Shown: piece by piece, positions 37,914-46,501 of the stretch | How the letters are laid out: every line of letters starts with the position of its first letter | Position numbering within the stretch: the stretch's first letter is position 1 | Assembly: GCA_023663145.1 (NCBI GenBank) | Contig: JAMPHZ010000003.1 | Location: 1 to 64,000, forward strand | Source: Odoribacter sp. | GTDB taxonomy: Bacteria > Bacteroidota > Bacteroidia > Bacteroidales > Muribaculaceae | DNA: 64,000 nucleotides | Direction: 5' to 3' | Notes under the pieces: generated by a model | Databases searched by the model: none | Seen by the model: only the letters and a program-made list of their open reading frames with translations | What the model was told of the DNA's origin: nothing | Position numbers and translations under genes: made by a program

Positions 37914-39353
37914 TTAATTTGTTTTATTTTCATCATTGGCCGTAGCCACCGTACAGGAATCCTCACCGTGGGTAAAGAAATCGTGCGTGGCACGGCGCAC
38001 ACGTGGCGAAAGCAGCAGAATGGCAATCATCGTGGGTATTGCCATGAGTGCATAGAAAAGATCACACATACCAACTGCCGCCTCAAGAGGCACAACCGCA
38101 AAAATCACCATTGTGCCTAAGAAGAAATATGAGTACCATCGAGATCGCTTGCGTCCGAACAGATATGAGGCACAGGTGGAGCCGTAAAACGAATATGAGA
38201 ACATCGATGACAAAGCAAAGCAAGCCACGATAAACATCAACAGATACTCACCATAAGGAATTCCACGGCCAAATGCCGTCATGGCAACCTCAAGCCCCTT
38301 GACTCCATCCACAGAGCTTAGATCAGGCACACACAAAAGTATGGCGACAGCTGTGAGTGTACACACTAACCCGGAGTCAATAGCCGGACCAAGCATAGCA
38401 ATCAACCCTTCGCGCACAGGTTTATTGTTACGCGAAGCTCCATGCATTATTGAGGCTGTGCCAATTCCGGCATCATTGACCAACGCCGCCCGACGGGCGC
38501 CGATTATCGCTATACCGGCCAAAGCCCCGAATCCGGCACGAAGATTGAACGCCTCACTCACTATGCGCGCGAACACTCCGGGAACATCTCCCAGATTCGT
38601 AAGTATGATATACAGGACCATAAGGAAATATATACCTACCATAAACGGCACCATAACTGAAGCGACATTAGCTATACGTGTAATACCTCCCAATATGACG
38701 ACAGCCACCACCGCAGCTACTGCTATACCGAAAAGCAATTTATAGGTGTGCAGGTTATCAAGTCCTACAATATCGCCGATTGAACTAAGAAAGCTTGAGC
38801 CGGATATTCCTTCAGGCGTAGAGAATGTTGTCATGAAGGCCTCGGTAAGCTGATTGGCATTCATTATGCATAATGTTCCAAAAAGGCCTGCCACTGCAAA
38901 GAATTTGGCCAACGGAGTCCATTTCGGACCCAATCCACGGGTAATTATATGCATCGGTCCGCCTTGCGGGGCACCCGTATCGTCCTTGCCTTTGTACATA
39001 ATGGCGAGAACTCCCTCATGATATTTGGTAGCCATACCGACCAAGGCACTTATCCACATCCAAAAAATCGCTCCGGGGCCACCCATAACCAACGCGATGG
39101 CCACGCCGGCTATGTTTCCAAGTCCAACGGTTGCGGCAATGACTGAGGCAAGCGCTTGAGCCGACGAGATCTGGCCACTTCCACGATCATTCTTTTGCCT
39201 GACCTCCTTCAGCGCAGCGGGTAAACGCCGCAACGATACCATACCCGAACTTATAAACAGGTATAGTCCGCCACCTATCAAGAGGAAGAACAATGGATAA
39301 CCACACAGGAAATCGGCTATTGTCGTTATATATTTTGTAATTTCTTCAAGCAT
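37914..39353 (-). CDS. Sodium:alanine symporter family (AGCS) amino-acid transporter
   Basis: 479-aa inner-membrane amino-acid/sodium symporter with about eleven helices. The ATG at 39353 (MLEEITKYITTIADFLCGYP) is chosen: the upstream GTG lies only a few bases from the predicted transcription start. Family markers are SAQALASVIAATVGLGNIAG, GMATKYHEGVLAI and GAPQGGPMHIITRGLG. Substrate is probably alanine or glycine. First gene of the AGCS-lgt-BASS-Crp run. Confidence 0.92.
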   Translation of the reverse strand: MLEEITKYITTIADFLCGYPLFFLLIGGGLYLFISSGMVSLRRLPAALKEVRQKNDRGSGQISSAQALASVIAATVGLGNIAGVAIALVMGGPGAIFWMWISALVGMATKYHEGVLAIMYKGKDDTGAPQGGPMHIITRGLGPKWTPLAKFFAVAGLFGTLCIMNANQLTEAFMTTFSTPEGISGSSFLSSIGDIVGLDNLHTYKLLFGIAVAAVVAVVILGGITRIANVASVMVPFMVGIYFLMVLYIILTNLGDVPGVFARIVSEAFNLRAGFGALAGIAIIGARRAALVNDAGIGTASIMHGASRNNKPVREGLIAMLGPAIDSGLVCTLTAVAILLCVPDLSSVDGVKGLEVAMTAFGRGIPYGEYLLMFIVACFALSSMFSYSFYGSTCASYLFGRKRSRWYSYFFLGTMVIFAVVPLEAAVGMCDLFYALMAIPTMIAILLLSPRVRRATHDFFTHGEDSCTVATANDENKTN

Positions 39354-39396
39354 TCTCTGCCCGGGAGTGCGGGATATTATCGCCACTCCGGAAGCG

Positions 39397-39404
39397 CAAA
39401 GTTA
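39397..39404 (-). promoter_or_regulatory. -7 box of the AGCS-lgt-BASS-Crp run
   Basis: Minus strand TAACTTTG. No -33 TTTG at 19-21 bases. The leader would be about 38 bases to the ATG at 39353. Confidence 0.6.
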
Positions 39405-39492
39405 CGAAAAAAGAACAAAATGACAGGAAAACAGACGCCCTTAAAAGTTATAATGTTGTAAATTATCAATCCCTACCTGTTAAAAAAGATAC

Positions 39493-40251
39493 TCAGGCAG
39501 TAGTGAATGTCACAGATGATGCTGTAGATGCGGTTGCCATCATAGATGCGGTTTCAATCATGGCAGCCGCTTCCGCTGAGTCAATATTATGGACTATTAT
39601 ATGACGCAGAAGTTCGCCACGGAGAACTTTCAGGCGGTTGGAGGAAGGTGTACGTGTTACATGACCGGAAACAACTTCCACAAAATCGGCGCGCCACACC
39701 CGCGCATGTCGCTCTACGCGAACCCAATCCACCATACGGGCGGCGTCAGCCGGCAGCATGTTCAACACCTCTGCATGACCGGCAGAACAAATGTCGGCAA
39801 CCAACGCATCTGTAACAGAATCACGCCAATAAGCTGCTGCCGTTGTATCTCCGGGCGCGACACGACTCGTGAAATCAAGCCGGTAAGGTTTAACAGTATC
39901 ACCGGGGCGCAGCCATCCGTATAGGGATGACAGTAACCTCACATGCCTCTCAACTGCGTCTTTTTCTGCACTTTCCAGTGTTTTATAATCAAAAGACTTG
40001 AACACAACGCCGGTATAAGCCTCTATTGCAGTGGATCCATGATTTTTATCGCCAAATGCAACCGCCATGCCGTGCATCTTGACAGCCATCGCGACACTGA
40101 TTTTTATCAACGACGCAAAATCTGTCGGAGACATCAATGCGAGACGCTCCATTATCTCACCGGCTCGGCTATCGTAAACAGGTGCCACAGGCGATATTAC
40201 CTGTGAGTCACAAAGCGACATGGTTTTTGATTCAGCTATTAATATAAGCAT
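39493..40251 (-). CDS. yaaA: YaaA family (DUF328) peroxide stress protein
   Basis: 252-aa YaaA-family protein. In Escherichia coli YaaA lowers free iron and protects DNA during peroxide stress. Family motifs are MLILIAESKTM at the N terminus, AFGDKNHGSTAIEAYTGVVF, SLYGWLRPGDTVKPYRLDF and the DNA-binding-like region near WRDSVTDAL. The C terminus ends in an Ala/Thr/Ser-rich stretch beyond the usual core. The -7 promoter box lies only 4 bases upstream of the ATG, so the mRNA may be leaderless. Confidence 0.9.
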   Translation of the reverse strand: MLILIAESKTMSLCDSQVISPVAPVYDSRAGEIMERLALMSPTDFASLIKISVAMAVKMHGMAVAFGDKNHGSTAIEAYTGVVFKSFDYKTLESAEKDAVERHVRLLSSLYGWLRPGDTVKPYRLDFTSRVAPGDTTAAAYWRDSVTDALVADICSAGHAEVLNMLPADAARMVDWVRVERHARVWRADFVEVVSGHVTRTPSSNRLKVLRGELLRHIIVHNIDSAEAAAMIETASMMATASTASSVTFTTA

Positions 40252-40255
40252 ACTG

Positions 40256-40263
40256 CAAAGTTA
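40256..40263 (-). promoter_or_regulatory. yaaA -7 box abutting the start codon
   Basis: Minus strand TAACTTTG, then CAGT, then the yaaA ATG at 40251. No clear -33 box. Confidence 0.5.
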
Positions 40264-40316
40264 ATAAAAACTCGCCTGAATACATTGCATCGGATGGCAG
40301 TTTCAAGGAAAAATCG

Positions 40317-40346
40317 TAACTTTGCACCGCAATTCACACAGAATTG
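40317..40346 (+). promoter_or_regulatory. -7 box and start-site dyad of the tolC-type efflux operon
   Basis: TAACTTTG (40317-40324) is followed by a CAATTC/GAATTG dyad (40330-40335, 40341-40346; loop ACACA) at the predicted transcription start. The leader is then about 180 bases long and contains a small GCCC-CATA-GGGC hairpin (40377-40388). No -33 TTTG at the right distance. Confidence 0.5.
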
Positions 40347-40511
40347 CCATAAAATGTATCACATATCCCTACCAAAGCCCCATAGGGCAATCGCGATCCA
40401 AAACTTTGCTTTTAAGGAAAACTGGAAGAGCACCCAATAACGCACGGATGCCCCGAGACCCACATACTTCCAAGTTTTTCAACACTTACCCCTTACTATA
40501 ATATTTATCCT

Positions 40512-41831
40512 ATGAACAATCAACGATTGCTCAGGGGTGCGCTTGTCATGGCGCTCCTGGGCAGTGGGGCGATTGCCGATGCACAACGACCTGTGGTAAT
40601 GTCGCTTGAGGACATCTTCGCTACTGCCGAAACAGCTTCGATTCAGCTACATCCGGCGCTCACTGCCATTGAAGAAGCCTCACGCGAGATTGATGAGGCC
40701 CGCTCGGGCCGCCTACCCGACATCACAGCCAACCTGTCTTTAAGTTTTATCGGCAACGGCTTTACGACCCGCCGCGATTTCTCAGACTACCAAATTGCTC
40801 CGATACCTCATTTCGGCGAAGGATTGAGCATCACTGTAACTCAACCGGTGTATACCGGAGGTGCTATCACCAACAGCATAGCTTTGGCAGAACTCAAATC
40901 AACAGCAGCCCGCTATCAAGCCGACTTCCAACGCGACAACATACGGTTCATGCTCGCCGGATTTTACCTTGATCTATACAAGTTTCACAACCTTCGGCAA
41001 GTGATGACAGGGAATATAAAGGCTGCAGATATGGTCCTCGCAGATATGCGCGCCCGGCACGAACAGGGCACAGCCCTGCTCAATGACATCACAAGATATG
41101 AACTATTGGTGTCGAATCTTGAGTTACAACTGGTTAAGATCAATAATACTATTGACATACTCACCCACAACCTCACCACAGTGGCAGGCCTTCCTGAAGG
41201 CACGGTAGTTGAACCCGATTCGATGATTTTAAATCGCTCTCTGCCTCGCAATGGTGAAGGATACTGGCAATCTGAGGCAGCAATCCATGCACCGTCATTA
41301 CAGCTTGCCCATAACGGAGTGGAAATGAGCCGCAGAGCCGAACGCATGATTAAAGCCGAACGCCTCCCTAAGATAGGTTTACAGGCGGGATGGACTATCG
41401 ACGGACCTATACTGGTCGAGGTTCCGCCAATCAACCGTAACCTCAGCTATTGGTGGATAGGCGTAGGTATGAGTTACAATATATCGTCACTTTTCAAGAC
41501 TAATAGATCTGTGGCACGCAGCCAAGTGACTACATTTCGGACAGAACAGCAGCTCTATGCTGCCCGTGAGAATATTGAACTTGGCGTACGCGCCGATTAC
41601 ATCCATTACCTTGAAGCATATGAGGAATTAAAGACTCAGGAAAAGAGCGTGGAACTGGCCGAGCGTAACTACAACACGACATCAACACGGTATAACGCAG
41701 GTATGGCCCTTATTACAGACATGCTCGACGCCGCTAATTCCCGACTTGATGCGCAGCAACAACTCATAAACGCCCGCATCAACATTATCTATTATTACTA
41801 CAAACTTCTTTTCACTTCAGGAACAATATGA
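40512..41831 (+). CDS. TolC family outer-membrane efflux protein
   Basis: 439-aa outer-membrane channel. A signal peptide covers residues 1-24 (ending AIADAQ). Two repeats of long amphipathic helices and short strands follow the TolC pattern, for example ISVQP-like ITVTQPVYTGGAITNSIALA and the C-terminal AERNYNTTSTRYNAGMALIT with DMLDAANSRLDAQQQLINAR. It has no lipobox. It overlaps the HlyD gene by 4 bases, making it the exit duct for the tripartite pump. Confidence 0.94.
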   Translation: MNNQRLLRGALVMALLGSGAIADAQRPVVMSLEDIFATAETASIQLHPALTAIEEASREIDEARSGRLPDITANLSLSFIGNGFTTRRDFSDYQIAPIPHFGEGLSITVTQPVYTGGAITNSIALAELKSTAARYQADFQRDNIRFMLAGFYLDLYKFHNLRQVMTGNIKAADMVLADMRARHEQGTALLNDITRYELLVSNLELQLVKINNTIDILTHNLTTVAGLPEGTVVEPDSMILNRSLPRNGEGYWQSEAAIHAPSLQLAHNGVEMSRRAERMIKAERLPKIGLQAGWTIDGPILVEVPPINRNLSYWWIGVGMSYNISSLFKTNRSVARSQVTTFRTEQQLYAARENIELGVRADYIHYLEAYEELKTQEKSVELAERNYNTTSTRYNAGMALITDMLDAANSRLDAQQQLINARINIIYYYYKLLFTSGTI

Positions 41832-42862
41832 AACACAAAACAAAAAAAATAATATCATACGTACTGTCAGCCGCTGTAATAGCTGCTGCCGTAGCATGGA
41901 TCTGCCTAAAATTCATACATTTCGGCAACATTGAATTCACCGACAACGCCCAGGTTCAACAGCAGGTAGTCCCGGTACACAGTCGCGTGCAAGGCTACAT
42001 AAAGGCAGTCCGCTTCAATGAATTCCAACCGGTAAAAGCAGGAGATACCTTGGTAATCATAGATGACGCTGATATGCGCTTGCGCCTTGCCCAGGCCCGT
42101 GCCGACTATCAGAATGCACTGGCATCGCGAGGTGTGACAGCGCACAGCGTGGATGTAGCCACCGCTAATGTCGCCGTGAGCGACGCTTCTATCGCCGAAG
42201 CCAAGGTGTTGATGGAGCATGCAGCTATTGAGCTTGCAAGATATGAAAGCCTGCTTGAGAAGGATGCCGTAACCCGGCAGCAATATGATGCGGTCAACAC
42301 TGACTATCTGGCCAGGAAAGCGCGGTACGAGATGTTATCGCGGCAACGTTCGGCATCAAACACTATGGTCACCGAGATCCGTGGGCATATCGCACAAAAT
42401 GACGCAGCCCTCGACCTGGCCGCAGCAATGATAGAGACAGCCGAACTCAACCTGTCATATACCATAATAACCGCTCCCTGTGACGGGTACACCTCAAGAA
42501 AGGACATCCAGGTGGGACAGTTGGTACAACCCGGACAGGCCTTACTTGACATCGTTGACTCAAGCGATATATGGGTGATAGCCAATTACAAAGAAACACA
42601 ACTACCCCACATAGCCCAGGGCGCCTTGGTAGACATAAAAGTCGACGCCATTCCCGGTGTCACTTTTCACGGCACGGTTGAGTCCCTGTCAAATGCCACA
42701 GGAGCGCGTCTGTCAGTGCTTCCACAGGATAATTCCGCCGGGAACTTTGTAAAGGTGCGCCAACGTGTGCCAGTACGCATTGTATTCACGGAAGACAACA
42801 ATTACGCCGACATGGACAGACTCCGCGCGGGATTAAATGTAGAATGCGAGATAAAATATTGA
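41828..42862 (+). CDS. HlyD/EmrA family membrane fusion protein
   Basis: 344-aa periplasmic adaptor. One N-terminal membrane anchor (residues 10-32), then the lipoyl half-motif (VVPVHSRVQGYIKAVRFNEF, QPVKAGDTLVIIDDADMRLR), a coiled-coil hairpin (residues 75-200) and the second half-motif ITAPCDGYTSRKDIQVGQLV. This is the EmrA type that pairs with 14-helix MFS pumps, as found next door. It starts in a 4-base overlap with the TolC gene. Confidence 0.95.
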   Translation: MKHKTKKIISYVLSAAVIAAAVAWICLKFIHFGNIEFTDNAQVQQQVVPVHSRVQGYIKAVRFNEFQPVKAGDTLVIIDDADMRLRLAQARADYQNALASRGVTAHSVDVATANVAVSDASIAEAKVLMEHAAIELARYESLLEKDAVTRQQYDAVNTDYLARKARYEMLSRQRSASNTMVTEIRGHIAQNDAALDLAAAMIETAELNLSYTIITAPCDGYTSRKDIQVGQLVQPGQALLDIVDSSDIWVIANYKETQLPHIAQGALVDIKVDAIPGVTFHGTVESLSNATGARLSVLPQDNSAGNFVKVRQRVPVRIVFTEDNNYADMDRLRAGLNVECEIKY

Positions 42863-42863
42863 T

Positions 42864-44447
42864 ATGAGTGACTGGCATGGCCCCAGGGGGCCGTTTGACA
42901 TCCCTGATGTACCTGATTATGTGCCAAGGCGGCTTAAACCGTGGCTGTTCATATTTTTCGTGCTTATAGTACAGTTTTCGGGAGGTGTCTATCTTGCCGC
43001 TGCATCCGACATGGTAGGAACCACAGGACTTATGCATCAGGACATTCTGATGGCCGGATACGCGTCATTGGTAGGCATGGCTATTAATTTCGCAGTTATG
43101 TTCCGCCTAAAGTTCAGATTCTCAAACCGTGTAGGGCTTCTGATATGTGGCGCGGTATTGATAACCGCCAATTTCGTGTGTGCCCACACCACGTCTGTCC
43201 CCCTACTGATCGTCACATGTTTCCTGGCCGGATGGTTCAGAATGTGGGCTACATTTGTATGTAACTCTACCATTCAGCTGTGGCTAACCCCGGTACGTGA
43301 CATGTCTATATTCTTCTGCTACGTATATCTTGTAGTCGACGGAGTAATCCAACTAAGCGGCATATTCACGGTTTACACCACATTTTTCAGCCAATGGGAG
43401 TACATGCATTGGATTATGACAGGCCTTCTCGCATTCATGATGGTTTTAGTGATCATCTTCGTCAAACCAGTAAAAGGACCGATGCAAATTCCTCTGCTGG
43501 GTATTGATTGGCTTGGTGCTCTGCTTTGGTCGATATTTATGCTTTGTTTTACATTTATCTGCATATACGGCAACTTCTACGATTGGTGGGATGCCTCCGA
43601 GATACGAGTCGCCACCGGCATTGGCATGGCATGTGTGGTAGTGAATCTGTGGCGCGCGACATTTCTGCACCACCCTTACATATCTTTCACTGCACTTACC
43701 AATTATAACGTCATACGTGCGACATTCATCTATCTGGTATTCTTCACGCTACTTGGCACCGAGCATGTTTTTGAACACAGTTATGCAGCCACTGTGCTGG
43801 GATTTGATGAGACAAATCTCATTGACCTCAATATCTATGTACTTGCCGGCATTCTCACTGGCGTGCTTTTCACATATCTCACGTTTGCCCTTAGACGATG
43901 GCGATACCGGACCATGACAGCTATCGGATTCGCTTTGGCTGCGGGATACTTGGCTTACTTCTACTTTCTTATTGACTATGAAGTGGAAAAAGAAGCCCTT
44001 TTCGCACCACTGTTCCTACGCGGAGCTGCATCCGTCATCATATCGATTGTATTCCTCACCTCGATACTTCAGGGTGGCATGCACTTTTTTGTATTTCCGC
44101 AAGCACTCACTATCAACGGATTCACCGGCGCCGTAATGGGAGCCTCTCTGGGTCCGGCTATCATTGGTGAGGCCCTCAGTCATACGATGGCCAGGAATGC
44201 CTCATTATTGGGCGCGGCATTCACCGACACGTCTACCATAATGCCTTTGGATCAAGCCTACGGGATGGTACAGGTTCATGCTCTGATTGTATCAATGAAA
44301 GAGATATATGGGTGGCTACTCATAGCAGCTATAGTGTCGTTGCTTGTGATTGTGATAGGTTACGGCCCGGTTAGACCAGGAGTTATTTTTCCGAAATGGC
44401 GCACGATTCGTAAATTGCTCCGGATACAGGTCCGCCAAACCGAATGA
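42864..44447 (+). CDS. MFS transporter, EmrB/DHA2-like
   Basis: 527-aa inner-membrane pump with about 14 predicted helices, the DHA2 pattern. The N-terminal cytoplasmic segment PFDIPDVPDYVPRRLKPWL is followed by helices with YLAAASDMVGTTGLMHQDIL. It begins one base after the HlyD stop. With the TolC and HlyD genes it forms a tripartite drug- or bile-type efflux system; the substrate is not evident. Loop motifs of classic drug MFS proteins are weak, so it is a divergent member. Confidence 0.88.
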   Translation: MSDWHGPRGPFDIPDVPDYVPRRLKPWLFIFFVLIVQFSGGVYLAAASDMVGTTGLMHQDILMAGYASLVGMAINFAVMFRLKFRFSNRVGLLICGAVLITANFVCAHTTSVPLLIVTCFLAGWFRMWATFVCNSTIQLWLTPVRDMSIFFCYVYLVVDGVIQLSGIFTVYTTFFSQWEYMHWIMTGLLAFMMVLVIIFVKPVKGPMQIPLLGIDWLGALLWSIFMLCFTFICIYGNFYDWWDASEIRVATGIGMACVVVNLWRATFLHHPYISFTALTNYNVIRATFIYLVFFTLLGTEHVFEHSYAATVLGFDETNLIDLNIYVLAGILTGVLFTYLTFALRRWRYRTMTAIGFALAAGYLAYFYFLIDYEVEKEALFAPLFLRGAASVIISIVFLTSILQGGMHFFVFPQALTINGFTGAVMGASLGPAIIGEALSHTMARNASLLGAAFTDTSTIMPLDQAYGMVQVHALIVSMKEIYGWLLIAAIVSLLVIVIGYGPVRPGVIFPKWRTIRKLLRIQVRQTE

Positions 44448-44530
44448 CGAACAATTACACCCCATCGGGCATTATAATAATATGTTGCATATTGCACTGT
44501 TTATTTCCTATTATCAAAAGATTAAAATTT

Positions 44531-45535
44531 ATGAGATACAATGCTTTCAAGACTCTCATGATAGCTGCACTGGCAGTTATAATGCCTTCGTTAGGTTCCT
44601 GCGGCAAGAAACAGGAAACAGGGACAGAAACACGCTCAGCTACCGCTGATGCTCCGCATCCCGGCGGGCCTCAATTGGGGAAGCCGGGCGGTGGCGGCCT
44701 TGACAAATCATCTGACTCAACCCTACAGGCGATGATCAAGGATGTTGTTCCCAAATTCAAGCAGTTTGAATTCAAAGATTCTGTCACAGGAACAACAATG
44801 AAGTATAATCTTTACTCTCCAGCCAATGCAAAGAAAGGCGCTAAGTATCCACTCGTGATGTTTATCGCCGACGCCTCCACTCCCGGTCGCGACGTAACTC
44901 TTCCGCTTACCCAGGGTTATGGAGCGTTGGTATGGGCCACAGATCAATGGCAAGCTGACCATCCCTGTTACGTGCTCGTTCCACAATTCGACGGTGTTGC
45001 CGTAAATGATGCATATGAGCACACGCCCGAGGTTGATGTAGCCATAAGACTGCTCGACAATGTAGCAAAGAACCATGCTGTAGATTCCAACCGTATATAC
45101 GCTACAGGACAGTCTATGGGCGGCATGATCTCAATGTACTACAACGTGGCCTACCCTGACACATTCGCCGCCTCCATATTTGTTGACTGCCATTGGGACA
45201 CCGCGACATTCGACCAACTTGTAAAACACAAATTTGTATTCTTCATAGCCGGCGAGGAAGGACGCGCCTATGCCGACCTCGAACCGATTCAGGAAGCCTG
45301 CCGCAAGGAAGGTGTGCAATACACCTTCGCCTCGTGGGACGCGCAACTACCGTCAGCTCGCCAAAGTGAACTCGCCGCTGTAATGCTCAGTAAAGGAGCG
45401 CCTGTCAACATTTTTGAATTCGAGCCAAAGACAGTACTGCCGCCCGACGGCAATGGAAGCGAACACATGTATTCTTTCGACTACGCCTACAAGATTGTGA
45501 CCGTAAGAGAGTGGTTATTCAACCAGTCGAAGTAA
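44531..45535 (+). CDS. Lipoprotein alpha/beta-hydrolase (esterase/peptidase-like)
   Basis: 334-aa predicted lipoprotein. The start is the ATG at 44531, which opens a signal peptide ending LGSC (Cys24). An earlier ATG in frame overlaps the MFS stop but lacks a sensible signal. The hydrolase domain has the nucleophile elbow ATGQSMGG (Ser195), and NGSEHMYSF near the C terminus gives a likely His. It resembles PHB-depolymerase/feruloyl-esterase-type prolyl oligopeptidase relatives. Substrate unknown; the gene may belong to the efflux operon. Confidence 0.82.
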   Translation: MRYNAFKTLMIAALAVIMPSLGSCGKKQETGTETRSATADAPHPGGPQLGKPGGGGLDKSSDSTLQAMIKDVVPKFKQFEFKDSVTGTTMKYNLYSPANAKKGAKYPLVMFIADASTPGRDVTLPLTQGYGALVWATDQWQADHPCYVLVPQFDGVAVNDAYEHTPEVDVAIRLLDNVAKNHAVDSNRIYATGQSMGGMISMYYNVAYPDTFAASIFVDCHWDTATFDQLVKHKFVFFIAGEEGRAYADLEPIQEACRKEGVQYTFASWDAQLPSARQSELAAVMLSKGAPVNIFEFEPKTVLPPDGNGSEHMYSFDYAYKIVTVREWLFNQSK

Positions 45536-45556
45536 ACGTATATGAAATAGCATATG

Positions 45557-45589
45557 GCCTCGTCATCACACATGGCGGGGCTATTTTTT
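45557..45589 (+). terminator. Terminator of the efflux-esterase operon
   Basis: A 10-bp stem with two G-U pairs (45557-45566 with 45572-45581, 5-base loop) followed by TATTTTTT. Confidence 0.85.
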
Positions 45590-45699
45590 ACATTTTTCAT
45601 AGCGGGTGAAGTCAGGGACTAATCAATTTACAGACCTCTTATCTTATTTTATTTTCTTAAAAAGTTAAAATCCGAGGCCGAATTTCGATAAAAAGTGAT

Positions 45700-45707
45700 T
45701 ATCTTTG
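45700..45707 (+). promoter_or_regulatory. -7 box of the DUF5715-aroC run
   Basis: TATCTTTG, 26 bases upstream of the DUF5715 ATG. No clear -33 partner. Confidence 0.55.
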
Positions 45708-45733
45708 TCAGTTATTAGCGAAAAAGCCCCGTA

Positions 45734-46501
45734 ATGTCCAATTTATTATATAAAACACTGATTCTATTGCTTGGTACCGGCCTTTTCTATGCTTGCTCAA
45801 CCGGTGATGACGAGCAAGCAGAACCTCCGCACGCAGTTTCCCTCGAAAGCATTCTCGCCATAGGGAACGACATAAATCCATTCGATGCCCACCTTCCCGA
45901 GGCTCCTGATGCGGGCTGCATACGTTTCAAAGTGAAACATCTCGGCCCACTACGCAAAGTGTTCAACGACAGCAACCATATACACCTCGAAGCGGCCACA
46001 GCTCTTGGTATAAATCCTATAAAAACCGATGCCGACATAATAAATCTGTCACGACCATTGGTAAGGATATCTTCATGTCCTGAATATTTCCTTGACGAGC
46101 TTACACATTCTTATCCCTATCTGGTACCGGAGGCCGCACAACTGCTGCATGACATCGGCAGCGCGTTCAACGACTCTCTTGTGGCGCGCGGAGGCGGGAA
46201 CTACCGCATAAAAGTAACAAGTGTGCTGCGGACTCCCGCAACCGTAAAACGGTTGAGACGCGTCAACCGCAACGCCACCGAAGTTTCAACCCACAATTTC
46301 GGCACCACATTCGACATCAGTTATTCAAAATTCATATATGACAGCGCAGAAGGGCCATCCCGCACCTTCGAAGACCTCAAGAACCTTCTTGCGGAAGTCC
46401 TCGATGACATGCGGGCCAAAGGGCGATGTTTTGTAAAATTCGAATACAAACAAAGCTGCTTCCACATTACTACCCGCCCTGCGACAACTCAACACATATG
46501 A
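45734..46501 (+). CDS. DUF5715 lipoprotein with M15-peptidase-like motif
   Basis: 255-aa predicted lipoprotein (signal peptide to FYAC, Cys21). The C-terminal half contains STHNFGTTFDISY, which fits the SxHxxGxxxD zinc pattern of M15 D-Ala-D-Ala carboxypeptidases/DD-peptidases, and a later CFHITTRP that could give the second His. The stretch YRIKVTSVLRTPATVKRLRR also resembles that fold. So it may be a peptidoglycan peptidase, though DUF5715 has no tested function known to me. Its stop overlaps the start of the AsmA-like gene by 4 bases. Confidence 0.8.
   Translation: MSNLLYKTLILLLGTGLFYACSTGDDEQAEPPHAVSLESILAIGNDINPFDAHLPEAPDAGCIRFKVKHLGPLRKVFNDSNHIHLEAATALGINPIKTDADIINLSRPLVRISSCPEYFLDELTHSYPYLVPEAAQLLHDIGSAFNDSLVARGGGNYRIKVTSVLRTPATVKRLRRVNRNATEVSTHNFGTTFDISYSKFIYDSAEGPSRTFEDLKNLLAEVLDDMRAKGRCFVKFEYKQSCFHITTRPATTQHI

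Noticed and set aside
39354..39386. GTG start upstream of the AGCS symporter ATG
   Set aside because: It would lie within a few bases of the predicted transcription start, and the ATG at 39353 opens the normal family N terminus.
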